A program made the translations under genes and the position numbers. A DNA stretch of 64,000 bases from the NCBI GenBank assembly GCA_009760855.2, contig WPIO01000170.1, positions 485,501-549,500 on the forward strand. Direction: 5' to 3'. The notes beneath the pieces are model-generated. The model was not told the origin of the DNA, searched no databases, and saw nothing but the letters and a program-made list of their open reading frames with translations. Numbering within the stretch: position 1 is the stretch's first letter; the number at the start of each line of letters is the position of its first letter. Source of the stretch: Cristatella mucedo (taxonomy: Eukaryota; Bryozoa; Phylactolaemata; Cristatellidae). Positions 34,671 through 46,729 of the stretch are shown piece by piece.

Positions 34671-35091
34671 AACGTGGAGAATTTGTGTATAGAATGGCTG
34701 TTAAAGGTGAGTAGTGCATGACGTAGCAGTGAGGGATGTTTAGCTTAGAACTCATTTATTGCTGTCTATTCCATTGTAATTAGCCTTTCTAGACTTTTGG
34801 ACCTTTTGTGTATAGTGACATATTGTGACTACTTGAATGGTGATTGAAGAGGTAATTTGACATGCTGCTATTACAATCATATACCTGCAGGTAAAATATC
34901 TTCCTGATCATGTCTCACTAGTGCTCATCGGACTAGCACTGACATTCTTTTGGTTACATTCACGTGGCAGTAGAGCCAACTGAGTACTGCATATTTAAGC
35001 ATGCTACTTGATGAATTATTTAACATACTATGCAACACTGTAGATCATGTATATCTTCTTACCACACTTATTGACTATCCATCTGTTTTAG

Positions 35092-35132
35092 AAATCATTG
35101 TCAATAAAGATGGAGTGACTTCATCACAAAAG
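35092..35132 (+). CDS. NSF: NSF exon 6: 41-base exon in N domain
   Basis: A small exon between ATCTGTTTTAG and AAAAG|GTAAGG. Both flanking phases (1 in, 0 out) fit exons 5 and 7. It codes for about 14 residues with the variable, charged character of the NSF loop between the two halves of the N subdomain. Sequence identity is too low to prove it alone; phase, splice sites and position carry the call. A LINE copy begins about 17 bases beyond its donor. Confidence 0.8.
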
Positions 35133-35149
35133 GTAAGGCATGCACCTTA

Positions 35150-38070
35150 TTCTTTTTTGAATCGCGTAACCTCCAGACCCTTGACATCGACGCTGTCCGT
35201 GCGAGAATATCTGCTTCACCTCTGCTGCTCAGTCCTCCCTCCGATTTGTCATCAGTAGTAGATAGCTACAACACGACACTAGCTGACATGCTCGACGAGT
35301 TTGCACCTCTGACTAAGCGCACTGTACGCCCTCACGAAAACGGCCTATGGTTTACCACAGACATTATACTGGCTAGGTCTACTTAGCGAAAGCTTGAAAA
35401 AGCACACAAAAGATCAGGACTGACTGTCCATCGACAGGCATATGAGGACTACTGGAGGTCGTACGAATCGATCCTAGCAAAGGCTGAGTCTAGCTTCTAT
35501 AAAAACATTGTTGAATCACAGATGCACAATCCAAAAGTGCTGATGTCGATGATAAACCATCTCCTCAACCGCTCCCAGATTAGCTCCTTACCTGATGATC
35601 CTTGTGATGATCTAGCCGATCGCTTCTCTCGATTCTGTGTGCAGAAGATAGACAAGATTAGGGAGTCCATCCCTGCGATGACAACATCTCCCCTAGAATG
35701 CTGTTCCCTGATTCTTGGCTGCACCTCAATGTTTACATTTAAGCAGGTCACTAGTGATCTCGTCCTGATGTTCATATCTCAATCAAAGAAGACAACAAGT
35801 CCTCTGGACCCTATTCCCACTGTCCTGCTCCAACCTTGCATTGATCTGCTGCTGCCATGCATAATTAACATCATTAATATGTCATTAGCCTCAGGTGATG
35901 TCCAAGCACCTTTCAAAAAAGTTGTAGTCAGGTCACTTCTCAAGAAACCGACACTAGACCAAGAGAACTTGAGCAACTACCGCCCAGTCTCCCTTCTACC
36001 ATTTCTATCAAAGACACTGGAATGGCTCGTGGCAGACCAGCTGAACTCATATATTGAAACTTCAAACCTTGCTAGTAAGTTCGAGTCTGGCTTTAGAGCT
36101 AATCACTCCACAGAGTCAGCATTGCTTAGCGTATAAAACAACCTTCTTAAGAATGCAAACACTGGTCTCTGCTTGTTTTGCTCGATCTTTCGGCAGCATT
36201 TGATACTATCGATCACCAAGTGCTTCTAGAGCGCCTCTCATCTCGCCTGGGCATCACTGGCACTGCTCTGCAATGGTTCAGGTCATATCTCAGTGGGAGC
36301 CTCCAAAGTATTGATGTGAATGGACTATGCTCCTCTGAGGTACCTCTGAAATATGGGCTACTTTAGGGCTCTGTGCTAGGTCCGGTTCTGTTCACGGTTT
36401 ATACTCTCCCTCTTGTTGATGTGATTGCCAAGCACAATCTAGGCTTTCACTTCTATGCGGATGACACTCAATTGTACCTTTGCTTTGATCCCTCCCAGCC
36501 TTCGAGCACGTCGAACTATCTCAACTCACTTGCTGCATGCATTGATGACATCCGCACATGGCAGCGCATTTTCTAAAACTAAACTCTGATAAAACTAACT
36601 TACTAGTTATGGGCAAACCAAGTGTGATTCAGACCTTGGAAAACCAGATGCCCAAAATTGGCTCAGCCAGCACATCTGTTGAATCAGCTCAAAATTTAGG
36701 TGTCATATTCCGAAGTGACCTCTCGTTAGACGACCACATCAGCTTCATAATCAAATCTGCCTACTTTCAGCTACATAACATTGCTAAAATTTGGACTTGT
36801 TCAGATAAGGATACCACATTTAAGTTGGTCCACGCATTTGTGGCATCCTATCTTGACTTCTGTTACTAACTGCTTGCTGGCCTACCAGCATGTGCAATCA
36901 GGCAATTACAGCTGGTGCAAGACTCTGCATCTAGGCTTGTTAGTCGTGAGCGTTGCAGTTACCACATCACACCACTTTTCGCCGACCGGCTCTGGCTACC
37001 AGTCAAGTTATGGATTGACTTCAAGGTTTAGTCGCTCACTTTTATTTCATTCCATTCTTTGGCTCCAGCCTATCTCTCAGACCACTGCATCTGACTATGA
37101 ATTTGGCTGCAAGGCTAGTCTTCAACTCCCAGAGGTTTGAGCACGTGTCTCCTTTGCTAAAAGAACTAGGATGGATACCGGTTGAGCAACGGATACAGAG
37201 GGAATTTCTCACGCTGACCCACAAGGCCCGCCACGGCTTTGCTCCTTCGTACCTAGCTGAACAGCTGCATCAGTTTTAGCTTGTTCGCGCTCTCAGGTCC
37301 TGTGTGGGCAATACATAACCTGTTCTCTTCTTTGCTTAAAGATCGTTGGCGACAGAAGCTTTAGCTCTGCAGGTCCTAGATTGTGGAACTTGCTTCCACA
37401 ATTTTTATGCAACGACAACTACGCTCCTACTGCCGACTATAACTCATTCTTTCCAGCGGTCCTGAGCTGCTACTTCCATGTTACTCACTACCTCAACTGC
37501 TCTACTGACTCTTCTATGCTTCCCACTTTCTCTTTGTTGCGTGAGACGAAGTATGTTGGCTACCGAATGTGTACCGAAAGCCGCTTACGCTGTGATTACA
37601 TCTATTCCCCCACCAGGCCAAGCATCGTACCACCTGCTTTTCGGAATCCAACAGTTTACCATTATCTCGTACAAACCTCAAATCCTTTGGAGACCGTGCA
37701 TTTTGTTCGTGTTCTCCCAAAACGTGGAGCTCACTCCCGACTTGCATCAGAACATCCACTGACTTTAAAACTGACCACATTTAAAAAGAACTTTACAACA
37801 CACCTATTTAGGACAGCATTTAGTGGGTCCCTTAGATTCGTACTTCATGTACTCATGCGTGCTGACACTGTGCATGCTGCCACTAACTACTCTTGCATGT
37901 TGACCATGCGCATGTCACCCTTAATGTTTTTCATGTTGTTGATCAAGCATGATATTGTTCACCACTCAATCGCGTTTCTCTGTGCAACAAATGTGAAGCA
38001 TCTAGAAAGAGATTGAGTTCTCTGAGGGCGCTTTATCAAGTGCATTATTATTATTATTATTATTATTAAA
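35150..38070 (+). mobile_element. L2A LINE, long forward copy interrupted by an L2B segment
   Basis: The copy starts about 17 bases after the NSF exon 6 donor. It holds the endonuclease-RT linker (LADMLDEFAPLTKRTVRP, LWFTTDI) near 35270-35370, the SMINHLLNRSQISSLPDDPC segment at about 35540, the RT ([27 protein letters not shown]) and the C-terminus to the stem-loop and (ATT)n at 38040-38070. Stops and frameshifts break the ORF into at least four frames. An L2B piece replaces or interrupts 37082-37601. Confidence 0.9.
37082..37601 (+). mobile_element. L2B LINE segment inside L2A
   Basis: Starts at CACTGCATCTGACTATGAAT in the L2B RT (MNLAARLVFNSQRFEHVSPL) and runs through LLKELGWIPVEQRI and the 3' UTR, stopping at GCCGCTTACGCTGTGATTAC before the usual tail. 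L2A resumes at once at CTATTCCCCCACCAGGCC. The segment lacks both its own 5' part and its ATTAC tail. Confidence 0.85.
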
Positions 38071-38094
38071 TTGATTCTATAATGGATTTTTCAT

Positions 38095-38440
38095 GACGAT
38101 TATCTAGATATTAGTTCCTATGCTCCTACAGCCTGGAACACTCTCCCGGCAGACGTTTCGACATCCCGTGACTTGCAGCATTTAAAAAGATGCTGAAAAC
38201 ACGTCTTTTTAACACAGCATTTTGTGGGTCCTTGTGATTCGTACTCTGTGTGCGTATCAGTACGTGGCCACTAACCATATCTCCATGCTGACCCTACTTC
38301 TAACCATGTATGCTCATTGACATTGTGCATGCTGCTACAAACTATCCGATCATGCTTTCTTTACAGCATACGTTAATTGCCTATAAAGAGATTAAGTTCT
38401 CCAATGGTGCCATGCGAACGTATTATTATTATTATCAGTC
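38095..38440 (+). mobile_element. Diverged L2A-like 3' fragment
   Basis: GCCTGGAACACTCTCCCGGC and AACACAGCATTTTGTGGGTC match the RT C-terminus and 3' UTR start. It ends with a diverged stem-loop and ATTATTATTAT at about 38420-38436. Confidence 0.8.
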
Positions 38441-39829
38441 TAATGGTATACCCGTCATCCAAATTCAACGGCCTTTTCTAGCTCTTTGATGAGATAGAAA
38501 TTGTGAACCAGCGTCGAATAGAGTGGGTATACGTTTTGGGTCACCTTTAGCAACTGCATCTTGGTGATTGCAGAATGCTAGGCAGATTCGGTAGAGCTTA
38601 ATAAGCCGAGCTTAGAGATATGTCCGAGCGTACGAAGTCTCGTTAGTATTTTCAATTCCAAGCCTCCACTTTCATTATGTAGTTCTCTGATTGTTTGCCG
38701 GACTTATGTTGGAAGAATGATTTTCAATATAGGTCCCCGTGAGTGACGTTCTACGTAATAGGCTTAATAACTTACAGCAGTATTTTATATTTTCTGCCAT
38801 TCGTACTGCCAGAGATCCGTTCGATTGCTGCCTACTTAGTTCTGTTTTATCTACATTTTAGAAGGCCGTGGCAATGAGAAGATGTAAATCTCTGTTAATT
38901 ATGTTGTGCATTCTGCTAGCTGTTTCTCTGGACGTAATTAAATCACATAATTGTGATGAAATTGTACCTCCGACATCTGATATAATTCACATTCACTGAT
39001 GCTAACGTTACATTAAATCATACCTATTTCTCAAACTACCGTTCTCACATTTTCTTGTTTCATTGCTGTTCGTCCACTTATACTTGTATTCTAGTCTTAT
39101 ACACCCTGCACCAGCCTCTTATTATGTGGTCCTATTTATTAGGTAGGAGCTGGATTGGGACAATGGTATGCTCACTCATAGCTCTGCAGTTGTGCTGGAG
39201 TCTACCTGCTTGTCTGAGATGCTTGAACCAAAACAAGACAGATTGATACTGGTACTGCGTCAGTCTCGTGCAGTGGAGTTTGGTACCTAGATTTGTTTTG
39301 GGCAATGGCCAGGTATAACAAAGTTGCTACTAACTTTTTCTATGTGGTTAAAGGTCTAAGGTGTAGCAAAGTGCTTCACTAGATGGCTGAAACCATTTCT
39401 GGATTTGTAGAGCTAGACCAGTTAGCTTTTGCACTCAATTTAGATTGTCCCTGAAATGGCATTTTCCATTCTTAATTTTGGTGTGCTTGCTCAACAATAT
39501 ATTAAAGTTGCTTGCCCATTGGCTCGTAAATTACCTGTTGTTTTGTGGTCTTGCAACCAATTTATGCAGTGTAGCTTCTTGGTAGCTACGTGTCATGTTT
39601 GAAATTTAAATTATGTTGTTGCAGTTCAGGTTCTGACAATGCCTTCCTGTTTTGCCTGCGGCGTTGGCTTCAATGAAACCGCCAGGTTGGCGACATAAAT
39701 ATGGTTGACATGCTGAGCCAGCATCTGCTATTTATTGGTTTCTGTCCTACTACTGGAAGAAATATTGTGTTCATTTGCGGTTCTCTACATGGCCGCTGCT
39801 TATGCATTAGTTGTTTTTGTTTTCTGCAG
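38441..39829. other. NSF intron 6, distal part
   Basis: No exon or element recognised. Confidence 0.45.
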
Positions 39830-39918
39830 AGTCATCGTGGACTGGCTATGCCTAATATGGTCATAACTTTCCAGAAGGCAGAGGGATCTTCAATGGTCCT
39901 CACTGGCAAGGCTCAAGG
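39830..39918 (+). CDS. NSF: NSF exon 7: end of N domain
   Basis: After the acceptor TTTTCTGCAG the exon encodes about residues 177-205, including ITFQKAEGSSMVLTGKAQG, matching VAFEKAENSSLNLIGKAK of the family. It ends in phase 2 at CAAGG|GTTAGT. This is the last strand of the N domain before the linker to D1. Confidence 0.92.
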
Positions 39919-41224
39919 GTTAGTTTGATCAGTTTCCAATGAATTCTTAGCATCTTTATTATGTACACGTTCAATCTTGATCCTTAGGATTGTGTTCACA
40001 GAAGCCCCACCTGAGGCCCTGACAGCTCAAAAGGGCTCTGATTCCTCTAATATATAAGCATATTACTGACCTGCTTGGAACATTTAACGCATTATGAAAT
40101 TAATATCAGCATGCACCTACTTCCTAATCTACATAGACCCAGAAGACAAGGCCAATATTTTTGAAAAAACTCTGATATTCAAATGTCAAAGCACAGACTT
40201 GACCAACGAGGACTTGTGTGGCATGGAAATATGCATGTAAAGTACCTAGAAAGAGATTATGTTCTCCGAGGGTGCTATATAAAATGTGATATTATAATTA
40301 TGATCCTTGTTCAGAGCAGGATTCCACTTCTTTTCTCCAAAAAAGATTACAAGACTTTGGCAAGAGTGACTATCTTTTGCATTATGAAGATTGCTGTCAT
40401 TTTCTTAGTTCCTGTATGTTACCCATAGTGGTAAATTAAAAACTGATAGGTGTACAAGCAATTCTCTTCATTTGAGATTTAAATACATAACTTGTATTCC
40501 ATTGCCAATGGCAGAGCCACCTACGTTCCAAAACTATGCCGTGTCTAGCATTTTGCAAACGGTTCTTCAGCCTAAAAATGACACTGGGCTGTAACTTGTT
40601 ATGCACGGAAAATGTAAACGAACTACCGTCAGTTTTTGCATATGTCGTATGATCGAATGCATGAGAATCGTTCAAGGCTGTCTATCTTATGGGTTTTATT
40701 GGCTTTGCAGCACAACCTGCTTGAGCTGTGGGTGTGCTCTGTGTAGACACATTTGCATATAAGGAGCTTATGCTCGCCCCTCCTTTGGCAGTTTGAACTC
40801 CTGTTGTAATGCAGGACCAGAAATTAATTAAAAGCTTGAAGAAATTAATCCTCTCATTGGTGATCCCAGAAGTCTTGGGTGTTGCTGGGAAAATACATAT
40901 ACAGTGCTGGCCTGAAAAAATTTAAGCACCGTGGTGGGATCTAGATACAGCCTCAGATATTTCTGTTTACTGAGCTGCTGGCTAAACAATTGCCTCAAAC
41001 AAAGGATTTTGCACGAGTTAGCAGTATTTTTTTTATCAAATTGTACATACTTACCTCCTTGGTTTTCTTAACAGGTTCAAAAGCCTGAGAAAAACACTGT
41101 TCATGTTTGTGTACTATCTAGGGCAATATCTGGCTTCCTGTGTAGTCGCCACTCTCGACGGATATTGTTGTGTAGTGCCGGTGGAAGACTGAGAAGTAAG
41201 ATTGAATGGATGTATCAAGTATCC
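39919..41224. other. NSF intron 7, proximal part, with one L2 tail
   Basis: A short forward L2 tail lies at about 40218-40310 (AAGTACCTAGAAAGAGATTA, then GAGGGTGCTATATAAAATG). Nothing else identified. Confidence 0.45.
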
Positions 41225-41935
41225 CCCTCCCAAGCAAATGTATCTTAATTTCCGAAGGAATTCGGAGGAATGCTGACGTGAGTTAAGTCTGTCTGCCAGT
41301 TCTTGTGGATTGCTTGACAGCTTTTGATGCAGTTGTCCACCAAGTCGTTCTTGAGCACTTTTCGTCTTGCCAAGTTGTTGCAGCCTCTATGCTAGAATGT
41401 TTTTAGTACCGTCTCAGTGACAAGAGTTCAGAGAGTAGATGTCAGAAGCCAGTTGTCGTGCGCTGAGCCTTTAAAGTATGGACGGGTGCATTTGTGATCC
41501 ATTTTAGGGCCACTTCCTTTCGCAGTTCAGATCAACTTCTTGCCGAAGTAATTGCCATGCTCGATCTAGACTTTCATTTTTACGGAGATGACACACTGTT
41601 ATACTAGTGCACTGATCCTCCTCTCCTTCCCTGTATCTCAAACTCTTGACTCTCTTGCAGCATGTATTGCTGCCAGTGGCACTTGAGTGGCAGCAAACTT
41701 TCTTAAATCGACTGACGATACAAACATATAATAAGTTATATACGAACATTATGTTACCCATAAGTTGGAATGCTTAACTCTAAAAAAATAGGCTCGGTGA
41801 GCATATCCACTGGGGTCTGCATGCATTTTAAGTGTTTTTTCCCAAAGAAACTGTTGAGTGACCACATCAGTTCTATTTTCAAGTCTGCTCACTTGTATCT
41901 GTGAAACATTGCAGAAATCCGGGTGACTAATTGGC
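41225..41935 (+). mobile_element. Degenerate LINE RT fragment
   Basis: GACAGCTTTTGATGCAGTTG, GACTTTCATTTTTACGGAGA and TGACACAC are decayed RT motifs (AFDAVxH and FHFYxDDT). No open frame survives. Confidence 0.65.
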
Positions 41936-41978
41936 TCCTATATACATGCTTAACTATTTTATTTATTAGTTTACACAT

Positions 41979-41979
<1 letters not shown>

Positions 41980-42040
<61 letters not shown>
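41980..42040. repeat. (AC)n microsatellite, 61 bp, in NSF intron 7
   Basis: A pure AC run about 105 bases upstream of exon 8. Confidence 0.97.
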
Positions 42041-42042
<2 letters not shown>

Positions 42043-42145
42043 TACAGACATACAATACACCTGGTTAGTGCTGCTTTGCTGGTTCTTTTGAAGCTGAATG
42101 GCCTGCGACTCTGGCTGAAAGTTCTTGTGGGTTCGTGGTTTTTAG

Positions 42146-42288
42146 CAAACTGGCACAGCAGTCCATTATTGCACAGGACTGGGACTTCAATCAAATTGGA
42201 ATTGGAGGATTAGACACCGAATTTAACGACATCTTTCGACGAGCCTTTTCCTCGAGAGTCTATCCACCTGATATAGTGGAGCAGCTGG
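42146..42288 (+). CDS. NSF: NSF exon 8: N-D1 linker and start of D1
   Basis: The exon starts after GTGGTTTTTAG and ends CTGG|GTGAGT in phase 1. It encodes [20 protein letters not shown] followed by the RRAF(A/S)SRV(F/Y)PP(E/D)IVEQ segment that is nearly invariant in NSF. It joins the N domain to the first ATPase domain. A 61-bp AC repeat lies about 100 bases upstream. Confidence 0.97.
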
Positions 42289-42677
42289 GTGAGTCTGCCA
42301 TGTGTCGACTGCTCGCTGCCCTTGTTGCGTCATGGTACCTTTGGGGACATCGTTTGGCTTGATACCCTATAAAGAACTCGAATTTACCGTAAATATCGCC
42401 TTTTGTTGTGTCTGTTGTCAACGTTTTGTATGTCTGTTAATGGATGTATTTCATTTACTGCATAAGGTGAACCTTGTAAAGGATACCTATGGTATAACAT
42501 CTCCCTGAAGGCCGCTATAGTCTGACAATTGAAAAAGTGTTAGGACATTTCCTCATTAATCCTAATAGCCTAAATTAAATATATACTACTCTTTCTATTT
42601 GATTTCATTTGCATTATAGTTTTTGAAATGCAATTCAATAAAATTTGTTTTGACCTCTTGAGCAAGATAGTGGTACA

Positions 42678-42788
<111 letters not shown>

Positions 42789-43161
42789 GCACGCTCACAC
42801 ACACACTCACTCACTCGCAGTTCCGCAGCAGCGCTGTTTTCATTGTACAAGAGAGCTTCGCCTACAGCTCGTGAGCTTCAATGGCAGTTCTATCCCGAAT
42901 GGTGTTAGGACCCTCGAAAGAAGGGTAAACAATTGCGGAGGGGGTTTGTATTCTTAAACCCAGCTCAAGATATGAACTATCGTTTCCGTAACGAAAAGGA
43001 GTTAGCCACAGAAGCACTAGTCTAGTGTGCCTATAGTGACAATTACTTGATATCGCACTCTACCCATCCCACCCCCATCGGGAAGAGGTGATTGTACGTT
43101 GAAGAAATTTTAGCACGGTGTGCATGTCCTTGGCAGTGCAGCAGCTGTTGGTTTGTTGCAG

Positions 43162-43228
43162 GCGTTAAGCACGTGCGTGGAATGCTGCTGTACGGACCTC
43201 CGGGTACAGGAAAGACACTAATGGCAAG
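43162..43228 (+). CDS. NSF: NSF exon 9: D1 Walker A (P-loop)
   Basis: The exon encodes [20 protein letters not shown], with the canonical AAA+ P-loop GPPGTGKT of D1, the domain whose ATP hydrolysis drives SNARE disassembly. Acceptor TTTGTTGCAG; donor GGCAAG|GTAATA. Phase 1 in and 2 out agree with both neighbours. Confidence 0.97.
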
Positions 43229-43964
43229 GTAATAGTCAGTGGCCATGTGTACTGGGGTGCTGCTGCTTTTGCAGTTACGATTTTGCACGTGGCATATCTT
43301 TATAACTTTTGGCAAGCTTGCCTTAGGTAGCGCAAGAGGTTTACGAGACTTGATAGTGAGAGGTTGAAGAAAATTGAAGGCGCGTAGGCGAGGTGATGAA
43401 TCGGATGGCAAAGCATGAGACGTCACCGAGATTGGATTGTGTGTGGCTGTGTCTGCTTATCTGGTGTCCTGAAATATTGAGAGCAGAATGTTGCCAGTGT
43501 CCTGCTTACGTCCTCTTGGGCTGTGCCTGACCTCTGCAGGTCCGCAGAGCACACGGAACTGTTTGCATCCAGTATCAGCGTATGTGTCGGTGCAGGCATT
43601 CACTCATATTGCTTTTCTAGCATGCATCTAATTGGCAGGAAAGCTAATTGATCAGCGTCATGCGGTTTGTTGTGCCTGTCTGTGGGCAAACGCTGAGCTG
43701 TAAACATGCTAATGATGCTTTGCCTTGAACGGATCAAAGGGTTACAGCTGGCCTTAGCAGCCAGTGTGGCAGTTTGCTGGGATCTCACGTCTTGGGTTTG
43801 TTAGTAGGATTTGCAAAACTTACTAACATGTTGCGACATTTTGCGAGTTCCGTGATGCCAATGTCTTACTTTAGCTGGTCAGCTGGTCATAGTTTTTTTT
43901 TCTATTTTGTACCTGGCCATATGTCAGGGACTTACCGTGGTTGATCTTTTCTGCTTTCTTGCAG
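43229..43964. other. NSF intron 9
   Basis: 736 bases with no element recognised. Confidence 0.55.
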
Positions 43965-44097
43965 ACAGATAGCAAAAATGCTAAATGCTCGTGAACCCAA
44001 GATTGTCAACGGACCTCAGATTCTCGATAAATACGTGGGAGAGTCAGAAGCCAACATTCGCAAGCTGTTTCAGGATGCCGAAGAAGAGCAAAAGAAG
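43965..44097 (+). CDS. NSF: NSF exon 10: D1 between Walker A and B
   Basis: The exon encodes the [17 protein letters not shown] segment and [20 protein letters not shown], both almost identical to other animal NSF proteins. I place the donor at AAGAAG|GTTGGC because the protein then joins exon 11 with exactly the family length; the frame stays open further into the GT-rich intron by chance. Acceptor TTTCTTGCAG. Confidence 0.96.
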
Positions 44098-44640
44098 GTT
44101 GGCTCACAGCTTGCTCTCGCAAATGTGCGTGTGCATGCGTGTGTGCATACTTGCATGCTTGTGTTTATGTGTGTATATATGTGTTTGTGTAATATATCTG
44201 TGTGGCTATGTTTGTGTATGTGTGCACGTGTGTATGAAGAAGGCAGCAACCGTTTTAGTCTCGTGTTTTGCTATATGATCTGTAAATCGTTGTATTGTCC
44301 TGTCATACAAGGATGGGACACCAGGTTTTACTGTGATGGGTACAATTTTCCTGGCTGAAGTCTCAGCTTAGCTCTAGTAGCTAAGTTGTCGGATGTTGCC
44401 CTTGCGGTTCGTGCATCGGTAGCAGTGTCTGTTTTTTGCTTCATATTTGTAGTTGCAACCTTTTCAATAGAGGATGAGGGTTTTTCAGATGGCACGATGG
44501 CTGGAGTAAAGGGGTTAGGCCCTCAATATGATCAATATTGTGTGCACTCTTTGTGTTCTGCATGAGGCTGCATGCCACTTATTACCTTACCGTATTGTTG
44601 AGTGCTAATCTTGTTCCTGATTGCAATTTTTCTTTTGCAG

Positions 44641-44715
44641 TGTGGAAACGCTAGTGGTCTGCACATAATAATATTCGACGAAATCGATGCCATTTGCAAG
44701 ACCAGGGGTTCCATG
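44641..44715 (+). CDS. NSF: NSF exon 11: D1 Walker B
   Basis: Exactly 25 codons in phase 0 on both sides, from TCTTTTGCAG to TCCATG|GTAAGC. It encodes [20 protein letters not shown], which carries the D1 Walker B motif IIIFDEID with the catalytic glutamate. Confidence 0.97.
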
Positions 44716-45479
44716 GTAAGCTTTTCCGCCGTCAGATACTGCCTGCTGTGTGATTGATACGACTCGCTCTCTTTTTCATTAATGCCTGCTAATGGTTCGG
44801 CAGTTGCCTCGACAACTTTGAGTGCCAGAGCAAGGCAATTCTAGCAAGCACACTTGCATATTGAAGCACCATCTGGTCTGTTCCGATAGATACTATTAAT
44901 TTATCTCTTAAAAGTTAACCTAACATCCGACGTGTGCGACTTTCTTCTTAATGAATGGACTTGCAAGGTTTTAGCCTTTGGCATCTGTAGTCAGTGCCTT
45001 CCCATTTAAAAAAACGATCATTAGTTTGATGATCTTTTTAAGCTGCAGGTCTGTAGCATTACTAAGAGGTATTTTCCTAAAACCTTGGTATAATTTATGC
45101 AATGTATATGGCTATTTTGTGTAATAATGCTACATTTATAAAATACCAGTGAAGTACCCATACACGAAGTTTGTATCTCTCAAGGTACTCCACGTGTGTC
45201 CCGAAAGAGAAATGCAAATAAGTCTGATCAGGCTCTCTTCAGGAAGAGAGCGTATACTTCAGGCCTATAATCCAGGCGGCTAGAGAGAAGTTTGAAAGCA
45301 TCCTCTTCCTGGTAAACAGGGAATCGGATTTTCTGATGTCAGACCACACCAAAATCCCAGCACACAGGAGCATCCAGCTGCACCCAAGAGTGCCGATGCA
45401 GTCGAATGTGTTTTTGCTGATCCTAACAGGTACACAGTTTCCAGCATGAGGCTGGTATTAAGAAATGCTGGCTGATTCA
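44716..45479. other. NSF intron 11, proximal part
   Basis: Nothing recognised before the SINE2 fragment. Confidence 0.45.
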
Positions 45480-45620
45480 AAAATTCCTTTATAGCCTTAG
45501 AAGAGCCTTAGGAGCCATCACCCTAATTGCAACAGCCGATAGAAGATTGCCTGCTGCAAGAAATCGAACTCACGTGTAAGTCGTGAAGTGTGAGTACTTA
45601 AGTTCTGGGCTGATTTGCCC
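45480..45620 (-). mobile_element. SINE2 copy (reverse), diverged
   Basis: AGAAGAGCCTTAGGAGCCAT and TGCCTGCTGCAAGAAATCG with AACTCACG are reverse SINE2 tail and box B. Confidence 0.7.
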
Positions 45621-45708
45621 CAGGGCATATTTCATTGTGATGAGGAATAACCTACAATCATCTTGTAGCGCCTTCACTGTCAGTCATAACGTCTCGTGTG
45701 AGATTCAG

Positions 45709-45960
45709 ATAATAATAATAATGGTTTATAGATGGCCCTAAGAGAACACAATCTCTATCGTGGTGCTTTACAAGATGCTGTTGTAGAAGCAATAACAATA
45801 ACCAATGGTTATTGCCGCCAAGGTATCGTGCCTAGACAAGCATGCTAAAGAACACAAGTATTATGCTTAGACCCACTATTCAAAAACACTGAAGAAGACA
45901 CTCAGAACCACTGGCTAGCAGGTCTTCTGGTTTGTAGAATGGGTTTTTTGCATGTAACTA
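45709..45960 (-). mobile_element. Old L2-type 3' tail (reverse)
   Basis: AATAATAATAATGG followed by GGCCCTAAGAGAACACAATC and GTGCTTTAC is the reversed stem-loop tail. Confidence 0.7.
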
Positions 45961-46475
45961 GAAGTGGTTTTTAATTTATTTTGATTGCTGAAATTTACTA
46001 CTGCATCAGTCATTAGTGATCTGAAGCAAGGAAGCTTGCCGTTAGTGAGCTGCAGCCCTGTCTTTCTTATTAGTAAGATAATGGAATGTCTTCCCACGGC
46101 AGCTGCTTTGCTTTTTACTGCAATCCCTAACAACTTTGCGTCCCTCTTTTTTACATTAGTGTGTATCCGTGAAGAATCTCGGAAAAATAAATTTATAAAT
46201 TCCAGCCCTTTAAGTTACTCAAGTGAAAAATGCTCCTGAGTATTTTGAACAATTGAATGTTCTATTTAAATTTTGAGAGTGTATATTATTGGGACACATG
46301 CAAGCTAATAAATTATCCGTCTTAATATTTGTTACATGGCACTCATAGCTGCACCTTAGTAGTACTAGTTGCAGTACAAATATAGCAGTGCTTAATTTAA
46401 ATGTGACATTTGCAACTTTTGTTTATGGACTCGCAATCAAAACTGTGTTGGTTGATTAATCAGCTCTTGTTGTAG

Positions 46476-46566
46476 GCCGGCAGTACTGCAGTGCACGACA
46501 CAGTTGTCAACCAGCTGCTGTCGAAGATTGATGGTGTTGACGAGCTGAATAACATTTTTGTGATAG
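46476..46566 (+). CDS. NSF: NSF exon 12: D1 after Walker B
   Basis: The exon encodes [20 protein letters not shown] and then [10 protein letters not shown], leading into the sensor-1 region of D1. Acceptor CTTGTTGTAG; donor GTGATAG|GTAAGT in phase 1. Conservation with the family is very high. Confidence 0.97.
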
Positions 46567-46729
46567 GTAAGTATTTTTGTATCTCATTGCTGATGTTAAG
46601 ACTACTGGTTTGCTGTATTTGCAAAAATATACAGCTGAGCCATCGCAGGTTAATAGAGCCCTGTTAACACTGAAGCGATATTTCAGCGCAAAAATACAGA
46701 CAGACTGCCTGAACACCACATTTTGATGA

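Noticed and set aside
41889-42213. Threonine-histidine and cysteine-valine repeat frames
   Set aside because: They are translations of the AC microsatellite; the same applies at 42570-42957, 51121-51481 and 62122-62472.
43978-44358. A 126-residue frame extending NSF exon 10 into the GT-rich intron
   Set aside because: Splicing at AAGAAG|GTTGGC gives the exact family length with exon 11; the extra residues match nothing in NSF.
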